This document shows positions 1-13,400 of a stretch of 64,000 nt of DNA, piece after piece. The notes under the pieces are model-generated. The model had not been told where the DNA came from and made no database searches. It saw nothing but the letters and a program-made list of their open reading frames with translations. The position numbers were made by a program, and so were the translations under genes. The DNA is from Lutraria lutraria (Eukaryota; Mollusca; Bivalvia; Venerida; Mactridae): contig OZ026836.1 of NCBI GenBank assembly GCA_964023205.1, positions 937,501 through 1,001,500 on the forward strand. Direction: 5' to 3'. Every line of letters begins with the position of its first letter. The first letter of the stretch is position 1.

Positions 1-990
1 TCCTCTGCAACCCTTGACCTTTTATAAAGCCTCAGGAATGGTACATCTATTTTCCTCTGCAACCCTTGACCTTTTATAAAGCCTCAGGAATGGTACATCT
101 ATTTTCCTCTGTAACCCTTGACCTTTTATAAAGCCTCAGGAATCGTACATCTATTTTCCTCTGCAAACCTTGACCTTTTATAAAGCCTCAGTAATGGTAC
201 ATCTATTTTCCTCTGCAACCCTTGACCTTTTATTAAGCCTCAGGAATGGTACATCTATTTTCCTCTGCAAACCTTGACCTTTTATAAAGCCTCAGGAATG
301 GTACATCTATTTTCCTCTGCAACCCTTGACCTTTTATTAAGCCTCAGGAATGGTACATCTATTTTCCTCTGCAACCCTTGACCTTTTATTAAGCCTCAGG
401 AATTGTACATCTATTTTCCTCTGCAAACCTTGACCTTTTATAAAGCCTCAGGAATGGTACATCTATTTTCCTCTGCAACCCTTGACCTTTTATAAAGCCT
501 CAGGAATGGTACATCTATTTTCCTCTGCAACCCTTGACCTTTTATAAAGCCTCAGGAATGGTACATCTATTTTCCTCTGCAACCCTTGACCTTTTATAAA
601 GCCTCAGGAATGGTACATCTATTTTCCTCTGCAACCCTTGACCTTTTATAAAGCCTCAGGAATGGTACATCTATTTTCTTCTGCAAACCTTGACCTTTTA
701 TAAAGCCTCAGGAATGGTACATCTATTTTCCTCTGCAACCCTTAACCTTTTATAAAGCCTCAGTAATGGTACATCTATTTTCCTCTGCAACCCTTGACCT
801 TTTATAAAGCCTCAGGAATGGTACATCTATTTTCTTCTGCAAACCTTGACCTTTTATAAAGCCTCAGGAATGGTACATCTATTTTCCTCTGCAACCCTTG
901 ACCTTTTATAAAGCCTCAGGAATGGTACATCTATTTTCCTCTGCAAACCTTAACCTTTTATAAAGCCTCAGGAATGGTACATCTATTTTC
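1..990. repeat. 52-bp minisatellite, about 19 copies
   Basis: Units start TCCTCTGCAACCCTTGACCT and end TACATCTATTT, with only point variants between copies. It is cut by the left edge. Each unit carries an acceptor-like run (AAGCCTCAG). It ends 230 bp before a cadherin exon; whether it touches an upstream exon cannot be seen. Confidence 0.97.
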
Positions 991-1220
991 TTACTTGTTT
1001 ACTTCTCTGTATGCTTTCATAAACAATAGTAAAAAACATCCCCTACCTACTTACCTTATTTATAATGAGCTTTTAACTGGAAACAAACAGTTTATTTTAT
1101 ACCTTACAATGATTTGTGCTGTACATAAGTACTATAATTGGTAAACATACTGAGTGATTGTTACACCTACTGATGTGTTAAATGTATGGGCTCTGTCAAC
1201 AATGAATTTTCTCCTTTCAG

Positions 1221-1473
1221 GTTTGATATAAATGCAACAACTGGTGAAATCTACACCATCTGCAGCAATCTGTGTAATGAAACATTTGATAGAGAAGTTC
1301 AGGATACTTATTTTATGACATGCACAGCTACAGACATAGGTGGAAGAAGAGATTCTGTATCAGTTCAAGTTAAACTTAAGGACATGAATGATAATGCTCC
1401 AATATTCTCCCGTCAAATATACTCCATCTTCAAAGAGGAGAATGACAGCAACCTCGATCTGGTTAAAGTGGAG
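1221..1473 (+). CDS. Cadherin exon 1 in window (EC-a end, EC-b start)
   Basis: Acceptor ctcctttcag before 1221, donor GAG|gtaaaa. The first G completes a codon begun in an upstream exon. It encodes FDINATTGEIY, FDRE and the linker DMNDNAPIFS, then the start of the next repeat. It ends in phase 0. Confidence 0.88.
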
Positions 1474-4400
1474 GTAAAAATGTTCATATATGTCTGATTG
1501 AATTTAAGATGTGGCATCTAGTGATTTGTCTCACACAACCAACTCATGTACCATGTGGAACAATGTCATATATGTCCAGTATCTATGACTGAATTATTGT
1601 AAGATAATGGCATGCAGCACAATATCATAGAATCTCTGATATTCATCATGCACTCTAATCTGGATCCTTCCTCAATCCAGAAAAACAATAATTATTATTG
1701 GTCCATTTTTTTATACAATATGTTTGTAATTTTGGTCAGATTGTCCGAAATCCTATAATCTGGAAATCCTAAGTTTTCCTTGATATGTAAGTGGAGATTC
1801 ACTGATGATCCATTATAATCGATAATTGATTGAATTGGTCTGAATTTGGTGACAATCGATCATGATTTCTAAAAATTGATTATTGCCACACCTACTTCCA
1901 TTGAGATCTCAGGATGTTTTAACATTACATTTTATGTAACACTGTAATACTAGTTTATTGTAAAAGTTTGTTTCAGTTAAGTTGTACATGCCACTGAGGC
2001 CAGAAGAACAGGATAGTGTGTTCCCACTATATGACTTAAAGCTGACTTCATGTTTCTAATAGCATACACTCTTGTATTTTTGGGTTAGTTGAAAACAGCA
2101 TTAACTAGGAAGCATTAATTTACATATGTATGTTTAAAAAGAAAAGATGAAATTTTGATTATTAATGAAAGATTGATTGAAAGCCCTTGCCTGATTATAT
2201 TTGATGATTGATTATAAAAATGGACTGATTATACCTTCTTATTTGTAAGTCTAGATTAATGATTCCTGTTCTTCAAAAAAATCCAGATTAGAGCTGGTTC
2301 CTAGGCCCCCGGGGTCACTTGATTTATATAGACTTAATTATATAGGAAATTAAAAAACAATCTTCCTGTTCATAACCACAAGGCCTACAGCTTCAATATT
2401 TTGTATGTGGCATTGTCTAGTGGATCTCTACGAAGTTTGTTCAAATTGTGACCCGGGGCCTAAATTGGCACCGCCCCGGGGGTCACTTGATTTATATAGA
2501 CTTATATAGGAAAATTTTAAAAATCTTCTTGTCCAAGACCATGAGGCCTTGGGCTTAGATATTTTGGATGTTGCATTTCTTGTGGATCTCTACCAAGTTT
2601 GTTCAAATCATGGCCCCATTGTCAATATTGACCCGGTCCTGGGGTTCAGTTGATTTCAACAACTACTGAACAGTCGGGGTAGATAACTCTTTACCATGTA
2701 AAATAACTTTCCTTGATTTAATTATCCCTTAGTGTTACAATGCTCAGGTGAGCGATATAGGGCCATCATGGCCCTCTTGTCATATAAAATAATCTCCCTA
2801 CCCCTTTGTCATACAGCATTCTTTGTCTTGGCCGGAACATGTATGTGTGCGGGCTCAGACATGTTGTGTGTGTGTGGGGAAGATGTGTTTGCACGTACAT
2901 CATGTGTGTATTCTTCTTGATGTGTGTGTGTGTGTGTGACACTAATCATGTGATCTTTTCTTTCACCATGTATTATATTGTAGGCTACAGACAAGGATTC
3001 CGGTAACAACAGCAAATGTCAATATTCAATAAAACATACTACAGATGAGTATTTTAATTCCACCAATGAATTGAGAATTGATAGTACGGTTGGTTTGATT
3101 AGTCTAAATACATCCATTGATTATGAAGCACTGTCATCAAAGAACCAGGAAAATGGTATTGTCAATATAACGATTAAAGTACAAGACGAAGGCATTCCAC
3201 ATAAATCATCGGAAACCATCGTTCAATTATCTATTCAGGTAACTCACAATTTGTACATTCAGGGTGATTTTGTAAACTTAATATTCATATTCAATCAATA
3301 TATTTTCTTGAGCAAGAGAAGTCGGTTAATATCCAACGGTGCAAGACCTCTGATACAGTCTGACAGCTTGCATCTTCAATTGTTAAATACACAACATGAT
3401 TACAACAGTAATCAGATAATTTTCGGATTTCAGATCAACCTATGAAGTATTACAAAAATCACTATCTTTTCAGCCCCCATACTATTGTAGACATTCAGTT
3501 CTAGTGAATCATAAGTTCTCTTATAAACGCCAAGTAACCAGGCTTACCAAAAGGCAAAAACGTCTGATGAAAATTCTATTGGACTGAAAGGAAATCTGTA
3601 AGACCAAAAAAAGTAAATAAGTATAATATACATCAGGTAAATAAGTTGCCAGACAGCTGGTCCAATCAGATTAGATTCTTTATCAGACAGACTCACAATC
3701 TGTCAGAGGAGTCTGGCACCTCTAACAAAGTCTGAGTTAACATATTATTACACTAGACTGATTCCTTTTTTGTTGAAGGATGTGAATGACAATGATCCTA
3801 AATTCAATTCTAGTGATTACTCATACAGTTTGCCAGAAAATGCAACCACCAAAAACTTTGACAATGGTAAATACAACATTTTATTTAAAATATTTATTAA
3901 ATGGAAGATTTCATTTCTAAAAGCACTCTTTTCAAACATTTTGCTGAGTGAAAGAAAATTCTTATGAAAGTATTTGTTACATTTCTGAATGTTTTCAGAG
4001 ATATTTTTTCACGTACAGTTCTTATAATGTACTGTTTTAGCTAGTGGTGTAAAAAAATATGGAATGAAACATAGTAGCCATTTTTTAGAATTACATATTT
4101 TATATTGCTGCAGCTTTACAAATTATGATTTTGCCACACCATATTTCAGCTACGCAAGTTGGCAAAGTATATGCGGTTGACGATGATGGTACAGAACGTA
4201 ATAGCATCATCAATTATTTCATATGGGAAGGTGGCGCTGACAGATTTGATATTGATTCTAATACTGGTATGGTCAAAGTTCGAATGAATGCAGAATTTGA
4301 CCGAGAAACAACAAGTATATACAATTTAACCATTCTAGCAATAGATCAGGGTTCACCACCTCGCAAATCTAACACCACACTGGTTGTTACTATTACTGAT

Positions 4401-7400
4401 GTCAATGATGAAATACCAGAGTTCTCAGAAAAAACTTACACAACACAGGTACAAGAGAATCAGAAAATAAATGGTCTAATCATAAATTGTACTGCCACAG
4501 ACCAAGATGAAGACAGTGATTTGAACTATACGATTTCAGATGTCACAGCGAAAGATGAAAATGGAAATCCAGTAAAGAAATCACTAGTATTGGTAAGTTA
4601 ACTTAGTTTGTTCCACCAAATTGTTTATTATGTATTAAGAATTTATTTTAAAACTGTTTGATTGGCATGTTTCTGCTGGATTGTTTAAGTTAGTGTTATA
4701 TTTTAGGACTATTTTGGTATACATCACAAGAATGGAAGTGTCTATGTTAAAGGTGAACTAGATCGGGAGACAGCTGAAACATTACATATAACTGTTACTG
4801 TTGAAGACTTGGCTGCTTATAATCCTAGACCCCAGATTAGCAATGGTTAGTGTACTAGCTGACAGATTTTGTTCTAAGCATGAAGATTTTTTTCAATATC
4901 CTAAAATACTTGTGTTATTTGTTTGATAGTATCTTGTTTAAAATGTCTCAACTATATTTGTATAAATAAATGTTTTTGTTCTGATTTGAATTATCTCAAA
5001 ACAAGATGGTCTAGTAAACACAACTTAAGAAGTACAAAAACAAGTCATTTAGAAGATTGGTATTAAATATATCAACTGTATTGAATGTATCTTTGTTATA
5101 CCGTAAAATCCATGAAGTCCGGACACATTCTGGACTGGGCCAAAAATCCAGTTTTCTGATTCTGGTTTTCAGTGAACTTTTCATAAATTCCAAAAAGATG
5201 GGACTTGAAAAATTGTCTGATTTTTAGAGAATTACGGTTTTAGGGGGTTTAATGTATATTACAATAATTTGTGTAGTAGGTATATTGTACATCATAGCTA
5301 GAACTTTTACATTTTTTATGTATTTCCGGTTTGGTTATTTCACATGCCTAAAATTCTGCTATTTTAATGTACTACTTTTTAACCCTTGTTTTATCCTCAG
5401 CAACACTTGCAATGATTTTACTTTCAGCCTCTTTGAGCATTACACTGTTAGATGTCAATGACAATGCTCCAAAGTTTGATAAAAAAATGTACAATGCAAG
5501 TGTTATAGAAAATGCAAATACTGGAACTTTGTTGATACAGACAGTAGCTACAGACCCTGACAAGAATAGAACAATGTTATACAAGCTTCTCAACCAGACA
5601 TCTTCATTCATGATAAACAATCAAACAGGTAACTAAGAGTGACTTCTTTTGTCTGTACGTAATCTAGGTATCCTAGAAACTTATTCTGACATGTAATCTG
5701 CTTGATAGTAAATATCTACAGTTCAAAAGTTTCAGTTTATATATTGATGTCATGGACAACTAAAAGCCTTGAAATAGTTAATCCAGAACTTAGTAAGATT
5801 TATTTAAGATAATCATAAATGTTATTCCATGATATACCCAGTGCTGAAAAGGACCATGCATTAGTTTCTTGTAGAATTTTCTTTTCTTTTGTTTACTTAC
5901 TAATTAATATCGTCTGTACAATGAGTTACATTTGTACTAACATACCACAAGTATTAGAGCAAAAAATATATTGGTATGTTAACCTGGACTTTGTGTAATG
6001 TATTTGTATGTTTACCTGTATTTTGTGTATTGTATTGGTGTCTTTACCTGAACTTTGTGTATTATATTTGTATGTTTACCTGAACTTTGTGTATTATATT
6101 TGTATGTTTACCTGAACTTTGTGTACTATATTGGTATGTTTACCTGAACTTTGTGTATTGTATTTGTATGTTTACGTGAACATTGTGTAATGTATTGATA
6201 TGTTTACCTGAACTTTGTGTTATGTATTGATATGTTTACCTGAACTTTGTGTATAGTATTTGTATGTTTACCTGAACTTTGTGTACTATATTGGTATGTT
6301 TACCTGAACTTTGTGTACTATATTGGTATGTTTACCTGAACTTTGTGTATTGTATTGGTATGTTTACCTGTATTTTGTGTATTGTATTGGTATGTTTACC
6401 TGAACTTTGTGTACTATATTGGTATGTTTACCTGAACTTTGTGTACTATATTGGTATGTTTACCTGAACTTTGTGTATTGTATTGATATGTTTACCTGAC
6501 TTTTGTGTATTGTATTGATATGTTTACCTGAACTTTGTGTACTATATTGGTATGTTTACCTGAACTTTGTGTACTGTATTGGTATGTTTACCTGAACTTT
6601 GTGTATTGTATTGATATGTTTACCTGAACTTTGTGTACTATATTGGTATGTTTACCTGTATTTTGTGTATCGTATTGGTATGTTCACCTGAACTTTGTGT
6701 ATTATATTTGTATGTTTACCTGAACTTTGTGTATTGTATTGATGTCTTTACCTGAACTTTGTGTATTATATTTGCATGTTTGTTTGAACTTTGAGTATTG
6801 TATGATGATGAAATATTCAAATTTTACGGCCTGATGTGTAAATATTCTTTCAGGCTGGATTTCAAAGATAGGAGAATTAGACAGAGAAGTAAACCAGTAT
6901 ATTCTGTTAGTTGTTGAGGCAACTGATAATGGTGTTCCTGAAATCAGTTCCAATGTTACAGTAAATGTGACTATTGATGACTTTAATGATAATGCACCAA
7001 ACATCACAACACAAAACACAACTCTTGAAGTTATGGAAAATGAACATATCGATACAGAGGTTGTTGATATTAATGCCACAGACCGCGATGTAGGACCAAA
7101 TGCTAATATAACATTCTCACTTCGAATGAATGAAAATGGCTACTTTGACATCAATAGCACAACAGTAAGTATTTACAAATTATAAGTTCAAATGTACAGT
7201 GCAACCTTTCCAAAGGAACACCCTTTTGGGGTACAACAATTATGTTGTTGTTGAGTGGTTGATGCTCTAAAGAGGTTAAATTGATAGTTAAATTGTGCAG
7301 TAAGGAAAAAATCATACTGCTGTTGAAGGGAGGTTGTTACTCAAGAGAGGGCTGCTCTGGAGAGGTTGTAACATACTTAGATGAGGCCAATAATACAAGT

Positions 7401-10400
7401 GAGTGCTGCTGTGCCTAAAGGGTCACTTTTTGCATGTTTATATCTAGCACAATGTTGTTGTTTTTTAAATCTTTTTAGAAAGTATCCACTCTCCTATTGT
7501 TGTTCTGACTTTAAGAATGTAACATATCTTAAATGGAAGTGGAATGTTGTCAGCAATGTCAGAAATTATTACAAAGAATATGACATTACAATTAAACCGG
7601 TTTTCCTGGAGTGATGTTATTAGCTCATCTGTTTTCAAAATAAAAAATCTAGCTATTGTGATCACTGTGGTGTCTGCATCTGCAGCTAGCTAATTTTTTA
7701 ATGTTGTGCATACCCCAGAAACTACAAGAGGTAGCAACACAAAACTTCATAGGTGGACAGATCTCACTGATGCAGTGAACAGGCAAGTGTGTTGGCACCA
7801 CTCGCGGCTCATGTTTTTGAGGTTGGAAATCACACAGTGGCACTCAAGTGTTAGATTAAATGGATAGATTATTTAGATTGTCATGTATGTCTTCTGTATT
7901 ATTTTTGCTTCATTTTGTCCAGGGAGTCATCACTGTGGCCAAGACACTAGACAGAGAAAAGATCAGTCAGTTTACTCTTGTAGTTGTTGCTAAAGATAAC
8001 CCTATCGATGAGAAAGTTCAGAAAACAAATGAGAAAACAATAGTCATAAATATAGGAGATGTGAATGATAATAAACCTGAGTTTAGTGAACAGACATATA
8101 CTGCAAAGATTGTTGAAAATGCCAAAATAGATAAATCAATCATAAGTATTACAGCCACTGACAATGATACAGGTGTTAATGCTTTGTTAAGTTATGAAGT
8201 ACATAGTGACAATGATTTGTTTAAGATAGATATTAACACAGGACAGATTAGTGTAAATTCGTCCCTTCTTGATAAGGTAGGAAACTATTCAGTGTCAGTG
8301 ATAGCATTTGATGATGGAACTCCTAAGTTGAATGGATCAACAACAGTTAATATATCTGTGTTAGACGTTAATTTACACAACCCACAAATTGACCATATAC
8401 CTACGGACGGGGAGATCAAAGTGTATGAGGTAAGTGCTGGTTTTATTCAGTATTTTCAGATGTAAATTATTTAGCAATAGGAACACACAATGGTAATAAG
8501 GCTTGACCCTTTTTGTGTTTCCCTGGTGGTATTGGTGTGCATGTTATGATGATTATGCTCACATTGTGTTACGTCTCACTACCTGTTGTTATGTTGACCA
8601 TGTATGTACCATATGCCAAAAATAAGTTTTATCTCTTAGCAGCAACTGCTTCATCAGTTAATTATTAGTATATTAATTATCTACATCTGTAGGTTTGGGA
8701 GATCTTCAGATTGAAGGGAACTCCCTGGCATTATCCCTAGCAAATTCATTCATGTCATCAAAGACAGTTGGATTTAGCTTCCTTAATTACTCTTACTGCT
8801 TGAATGAGAGATTGAGGTTCAATGCCAGTGGCAGTGTTTGAGTCCATGTTCCTTAACGATAATGAGACTTTACATATTACATTTATGGTCATGTCACACC
8901 ACAGCAAACTTATCATGTGGTAAATTAAATTAATTTGACACTTACCAGTAAGTTATGCTCGGTTATCTCGGAGAACTGAATTAGTTCATTGTTGTAAAAT
9001 AAAAATATGTCACTGAAATATTGTTCATAATGATTTCTAACATGAAGAACAAAGAACGAAGAATCAAACAAACAAATGAATATAAGGACAAATGAACGTT
9101 AAAAAAACAAACCTAAGAACATACGGACAGATAAACTAACAAACAAACTGATATATAATATGTAAATAAGCCATGTACCAAAATGAGCAAATTATAATCC
9201 TGATCATATACTCTGCAACCTCTCCAAAGCAACACCCTTTGGGAGTAGCAACATCATGTTGTTGTTAAGAGGTTGTTGCTTTAGAGAGGTTAAATCAATA
9301 TTTAAATCATGCAGAAGGAAACAATCATGCATGTTGTTGAAGGAAGGTTGTTGCTCAAGAGAGGGCTTCTCTGGAGAGGTTGTATCGTAGCTTATATCTA
9401 CTTTTTGTGATTTTATTCTTTCAGTGTGCTAGAAAAGGAACCATAATACACACATTTAAATCTACTGATGAAGACCATGGAATCAATGCTCAAGTTAATT
9501 TCACTATAAGTCAATTAAATGATAACATTACAGACATATTTGAAATGATGCAGAATGGATCTTTACAAGTTGTGGCAGGAAAATTGAATGCTAAACAAAA
9601 TGGAGGCAAATACCAGGTAATTGAATGTTTGTTTGATAAAAGTCGTATAAACCTATAAGAGGTTAAAATAATTAATTATCTAATAGATAGTAAGTAATCT
9701 TATTAATAATTAATTGTCTTATTAATAATACAGTATCTTACAACTAATAAATTAATTATCTTGTTGATAATAAATTTTATCAACTAATAAATTTGCTTAC
9801 TTAATTAACTTACAAACTTTGTTATTAGATTACATAATCTTACAACTAATAAATTTTCTTTTTAATAATACATTCAATTTTCTTGTAAATAATAGATATT
9901 GGGATTATTTGGATAAGTAATGAATCATCTTATAATCAATTAATTAGCAATGATAATTTATCTGACAGATAATGAATTATCTTATAAATGATGTGCTGCA
10001 TATATTTCAATATTGGGCCCAACTTAATAATCAATATCTGTTGTTTTTTTAGCTCACCAGACAACAAAGTGCTCATGGGGTCACTTGATTTTATATAGAC
10101 TTATATAGGGAAATTTTTAAAATCTTCTTGTCAGAAACTACAATGCCTAGGGTTTAGATATTTGGTGTGTAGAAATTTCTAGTGGACCTCTGCTGAGTTT
10201 GTTCAAATTATTGCCTTAGGGCAAAATTGGCCCTGCCCCTGGGGTCCCTTGATTCATACAGGCTTATAAAGGAATTTTAAAAAATCTTCTTGGCCCAAAC
10301 CACAATGCCTAGAGCCTAGATATTTTGTATGTAGCATTATCTAGTGGACATCTAACAAGTTTGTTCAAATTATTGCCCTGATGTCAAAATTGGCCCTGCC

Positions 10401-13400
10401 CTTTCCTTTAGTTTGCTCTAATCTATTTAAGAAAATTGAAAAAATCCTCGTGTCCGAAACCACAAGACGTAGAGCTAAGATATTTCATTTGGTATGTAGC
10501 ATTGTCTAGCAGACCTCTACCAAGTCTGTTAAAAGTATGGCCCCAGGGTGAAAATTAGCCCTGCCCCGGGGTTCACATGATTTATATAGACTTATATAGG
10601 AAAACAAAAAAATCTTCTTGTCCAAAACCTCAAGGCTGCTTACATATTTTGTATGTAGCATTGTCTGGTTGACATCTACCAAGTTTGTTTGAATTATTGC
10701 TGTAGGGGCAAAATTGGCCCCGCTCCTGGGTCACTTAATTTTACAAAGGCTCATGATAATTTTCTCTATGAGTCTTTTTATCTGGTGAGCGATATACGGC
10801 CATCATGGCCCTCTTGTTTACAATTCATGCTGTTACTTCTATTATTACTTTACTACAAACTTTTAATATACATTATTTTGTTTCGTCCAAATTGTGATGA
10901 ATATAACAAACCTTTTTAATTTGTTGCAAGTATTTCCACACTGTGAAATGGTGCAATATGTTGCTTATTAAAGTTGACATGACTACAACATGTCATTTAT
11001 TTATACTATCAATTTGTTCCATATCTATTGACAATTTTTCAGTCAAATAAATTACAATTAATGTTGTTTAATTTTGTTGTTTGTCATTTATTTGGATGCT
11101 TTATTAAAAATAATCATTCATATACTTTTCTGTAAATGTTAGTCATATGATTATGGTATATTTCCTAATTTTAAAGTTTCAAGTCCAAGCGACTGACTTA
11201 GGAGTACCTCCCCTCGCATCAGAAAAAATAACCATCGAAGTTAAGATTCTTGACGTCAATGACCATCTACCATCATTCAGGGAGACAACATTGAATTTAA
11301 CTGTCAGTGAGAACACAACGAGTGTTGGTGCCATTGGAAAGGTTAAAGCCAATGATGAGGACAGGGACTCTCGACCATGTTATTCTGCTAGTAAGTAAAC
11401 CAAGATTCTTTGTTCACATAATTAAATATAATATTGTAATTAAAATCTAATTAAAAATAAAAAAGCAATTCACAATTAGCACAGCTTTTAATCCTGAAAT
11501 TAAGAAAATTAAATATGAATGAGTATATTTGATCTCACCAACAGATTTTTTAAGAAGTCAGCCATGTGGCCCCTTCAGTCAAGTGGTTATGGTTTAACTA
11601 GAAGCACTAGCCCCTAATTGCTGTTAGTTTGAATCCAACTTAAGACCAGACAAATTTCACATGTGCCCCAGGGTAACTGTTCAAAAGTCATCCCTCCACC
11701 TTGGGACCACGGTTTTGACTGTTCCAGAATTGCCTATGAAATAACTGTATATTATGTAGAAGTTTTATCTGTGATTAAATGTCTTTAACTGTATTACAAT
11801 CATTGAGGAAATCTTCAGACTTTAGAGCTCTGTCTGTATTACAATCATTGAGGAAATCTTCAGACTTTGACTGTCTGTATTACAATCATTGGGGAAATCT
11901 TCAGGCTTTGACTGTCTGTATTACAATCATTGAGGAAATCTTCAGACTTTGACTGTTTGTATTACAATCATTGAGGAAATCTTCAGACTTTGACTGTCTG
12001 TATTACAATCATTGAGGAAATCTTCAGACTTTGACTGTCTGTATTACAATCATTGAGGAAATCTTCAGGCTTTAACTGTCTGTATTACAATCATTGAGGA
12101 AATCTTCAGACTTTGACTGTCTGTATTACAATCATTGAGGAAATCTTCAGACTTTGACTGTCTGTATTACAATCATTGAGGAAATCTTCAGGCTTTGACT
12201 GTCTGTATTACAATCATTGAGGAAATCTTCAGGCTTTGACTGTCTGTATTACAATCATTGAGGAAATCTTCAGGCTTTGACTGTCTGTATTACAATCATT
12301 GAGGAAATCTTCAGACTTTGACTGTCTGTATTACAATCATTGAGGAAATCTTCAGGCTTTGACTGTCTGTATTACAATCATTGAGGAAATCCTCAGACTT
12401 TGACTGTCTGTATTACAATCATTGAGGAAATCTTCAGGCTTTGACTGTCTGTATTACAATCATTGAGGAAATCTTCAGGCTTTGACTGTCTGTATTACAA
12501 TCATTGAGTAAATCTTCAGACTTTGACTGTCTGTATTACAATCATTGAGGAAATCTTCAGACTTTGACTGTTTCTATTACAATCATTGGGGAAATCTTCA
12601 GGCTTTGACTGTCTGTATTACAATCATTGAGGAAATCTTCAGACCTTGACTGTTTGTATTACAATCATTGAGGAAATCTTCAGGCTTTGACTGTCTGTAT
12701 TACAATCATTGAGGAAATCTTCAGGCTTTGACTGTCTGTATTACAATCATTGAGGAAATCTTCAGACTTTGACTGTCTGTATTACAATCATTGAGGAAAT
12801 CTTCAGACTTTGACTGTTTGTATTACAATCATTGGGAAATCTTCAGGCTTTGACTGTCTGTATTACAATCATTGAGGAAATCTTCAGACCTTGACTGTTT
12901 GTATTACAATCATTGAGGAAATCTTCAGGCTTTGACTGTCTGTATTACAATCATTGAGGAAATATTCAGACTTTGACTGTCTGTATTACAATCATTGAGG
13001 AAATCTTCAGGCTTTGACTGTCTGTATTACAATCATTGAGGAAATCTTCAGGCTTTGACTGTCTGTATTACAATCATTGAGGAAATCTTCAGACTTTGAC
13101 TGTCTGTATTACAATCATTGAGGAAATCTTCAGACTTTGACTGTTTGTATTACAATCATTGAGGAAATCTTCAGGCTTTGACTGTCTGTATTACAATCAT
13201 TGAGGAAATCTTCAGGCTTTGACTGTCTGTATTACAATCATTGAGGAAATCTTCAGACTTTGACTGTCTGTATTACAATCATTGAGGAAATCTTCAGGCT
13301 TTGACTGTCTGTATTACAATCATTGAGGAAATCTTCAGGCTTTGACTGTCTGTATATTACAATCATTGAGGAAATCTTCAGACTTTGACTGTTTGTATTA

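Noticed and set aside
2862..2940. GT-rich microsatellite
   Set aside because: Only short interrupted (TG) runs, unremarkable in this genome.
6279..6467. ORF MCTILVCLPELCVLYWYVYL...
   Set aside because: Translation of the 32-bp minisatellite; it looks like membrane segments only because the unit is T-rich.
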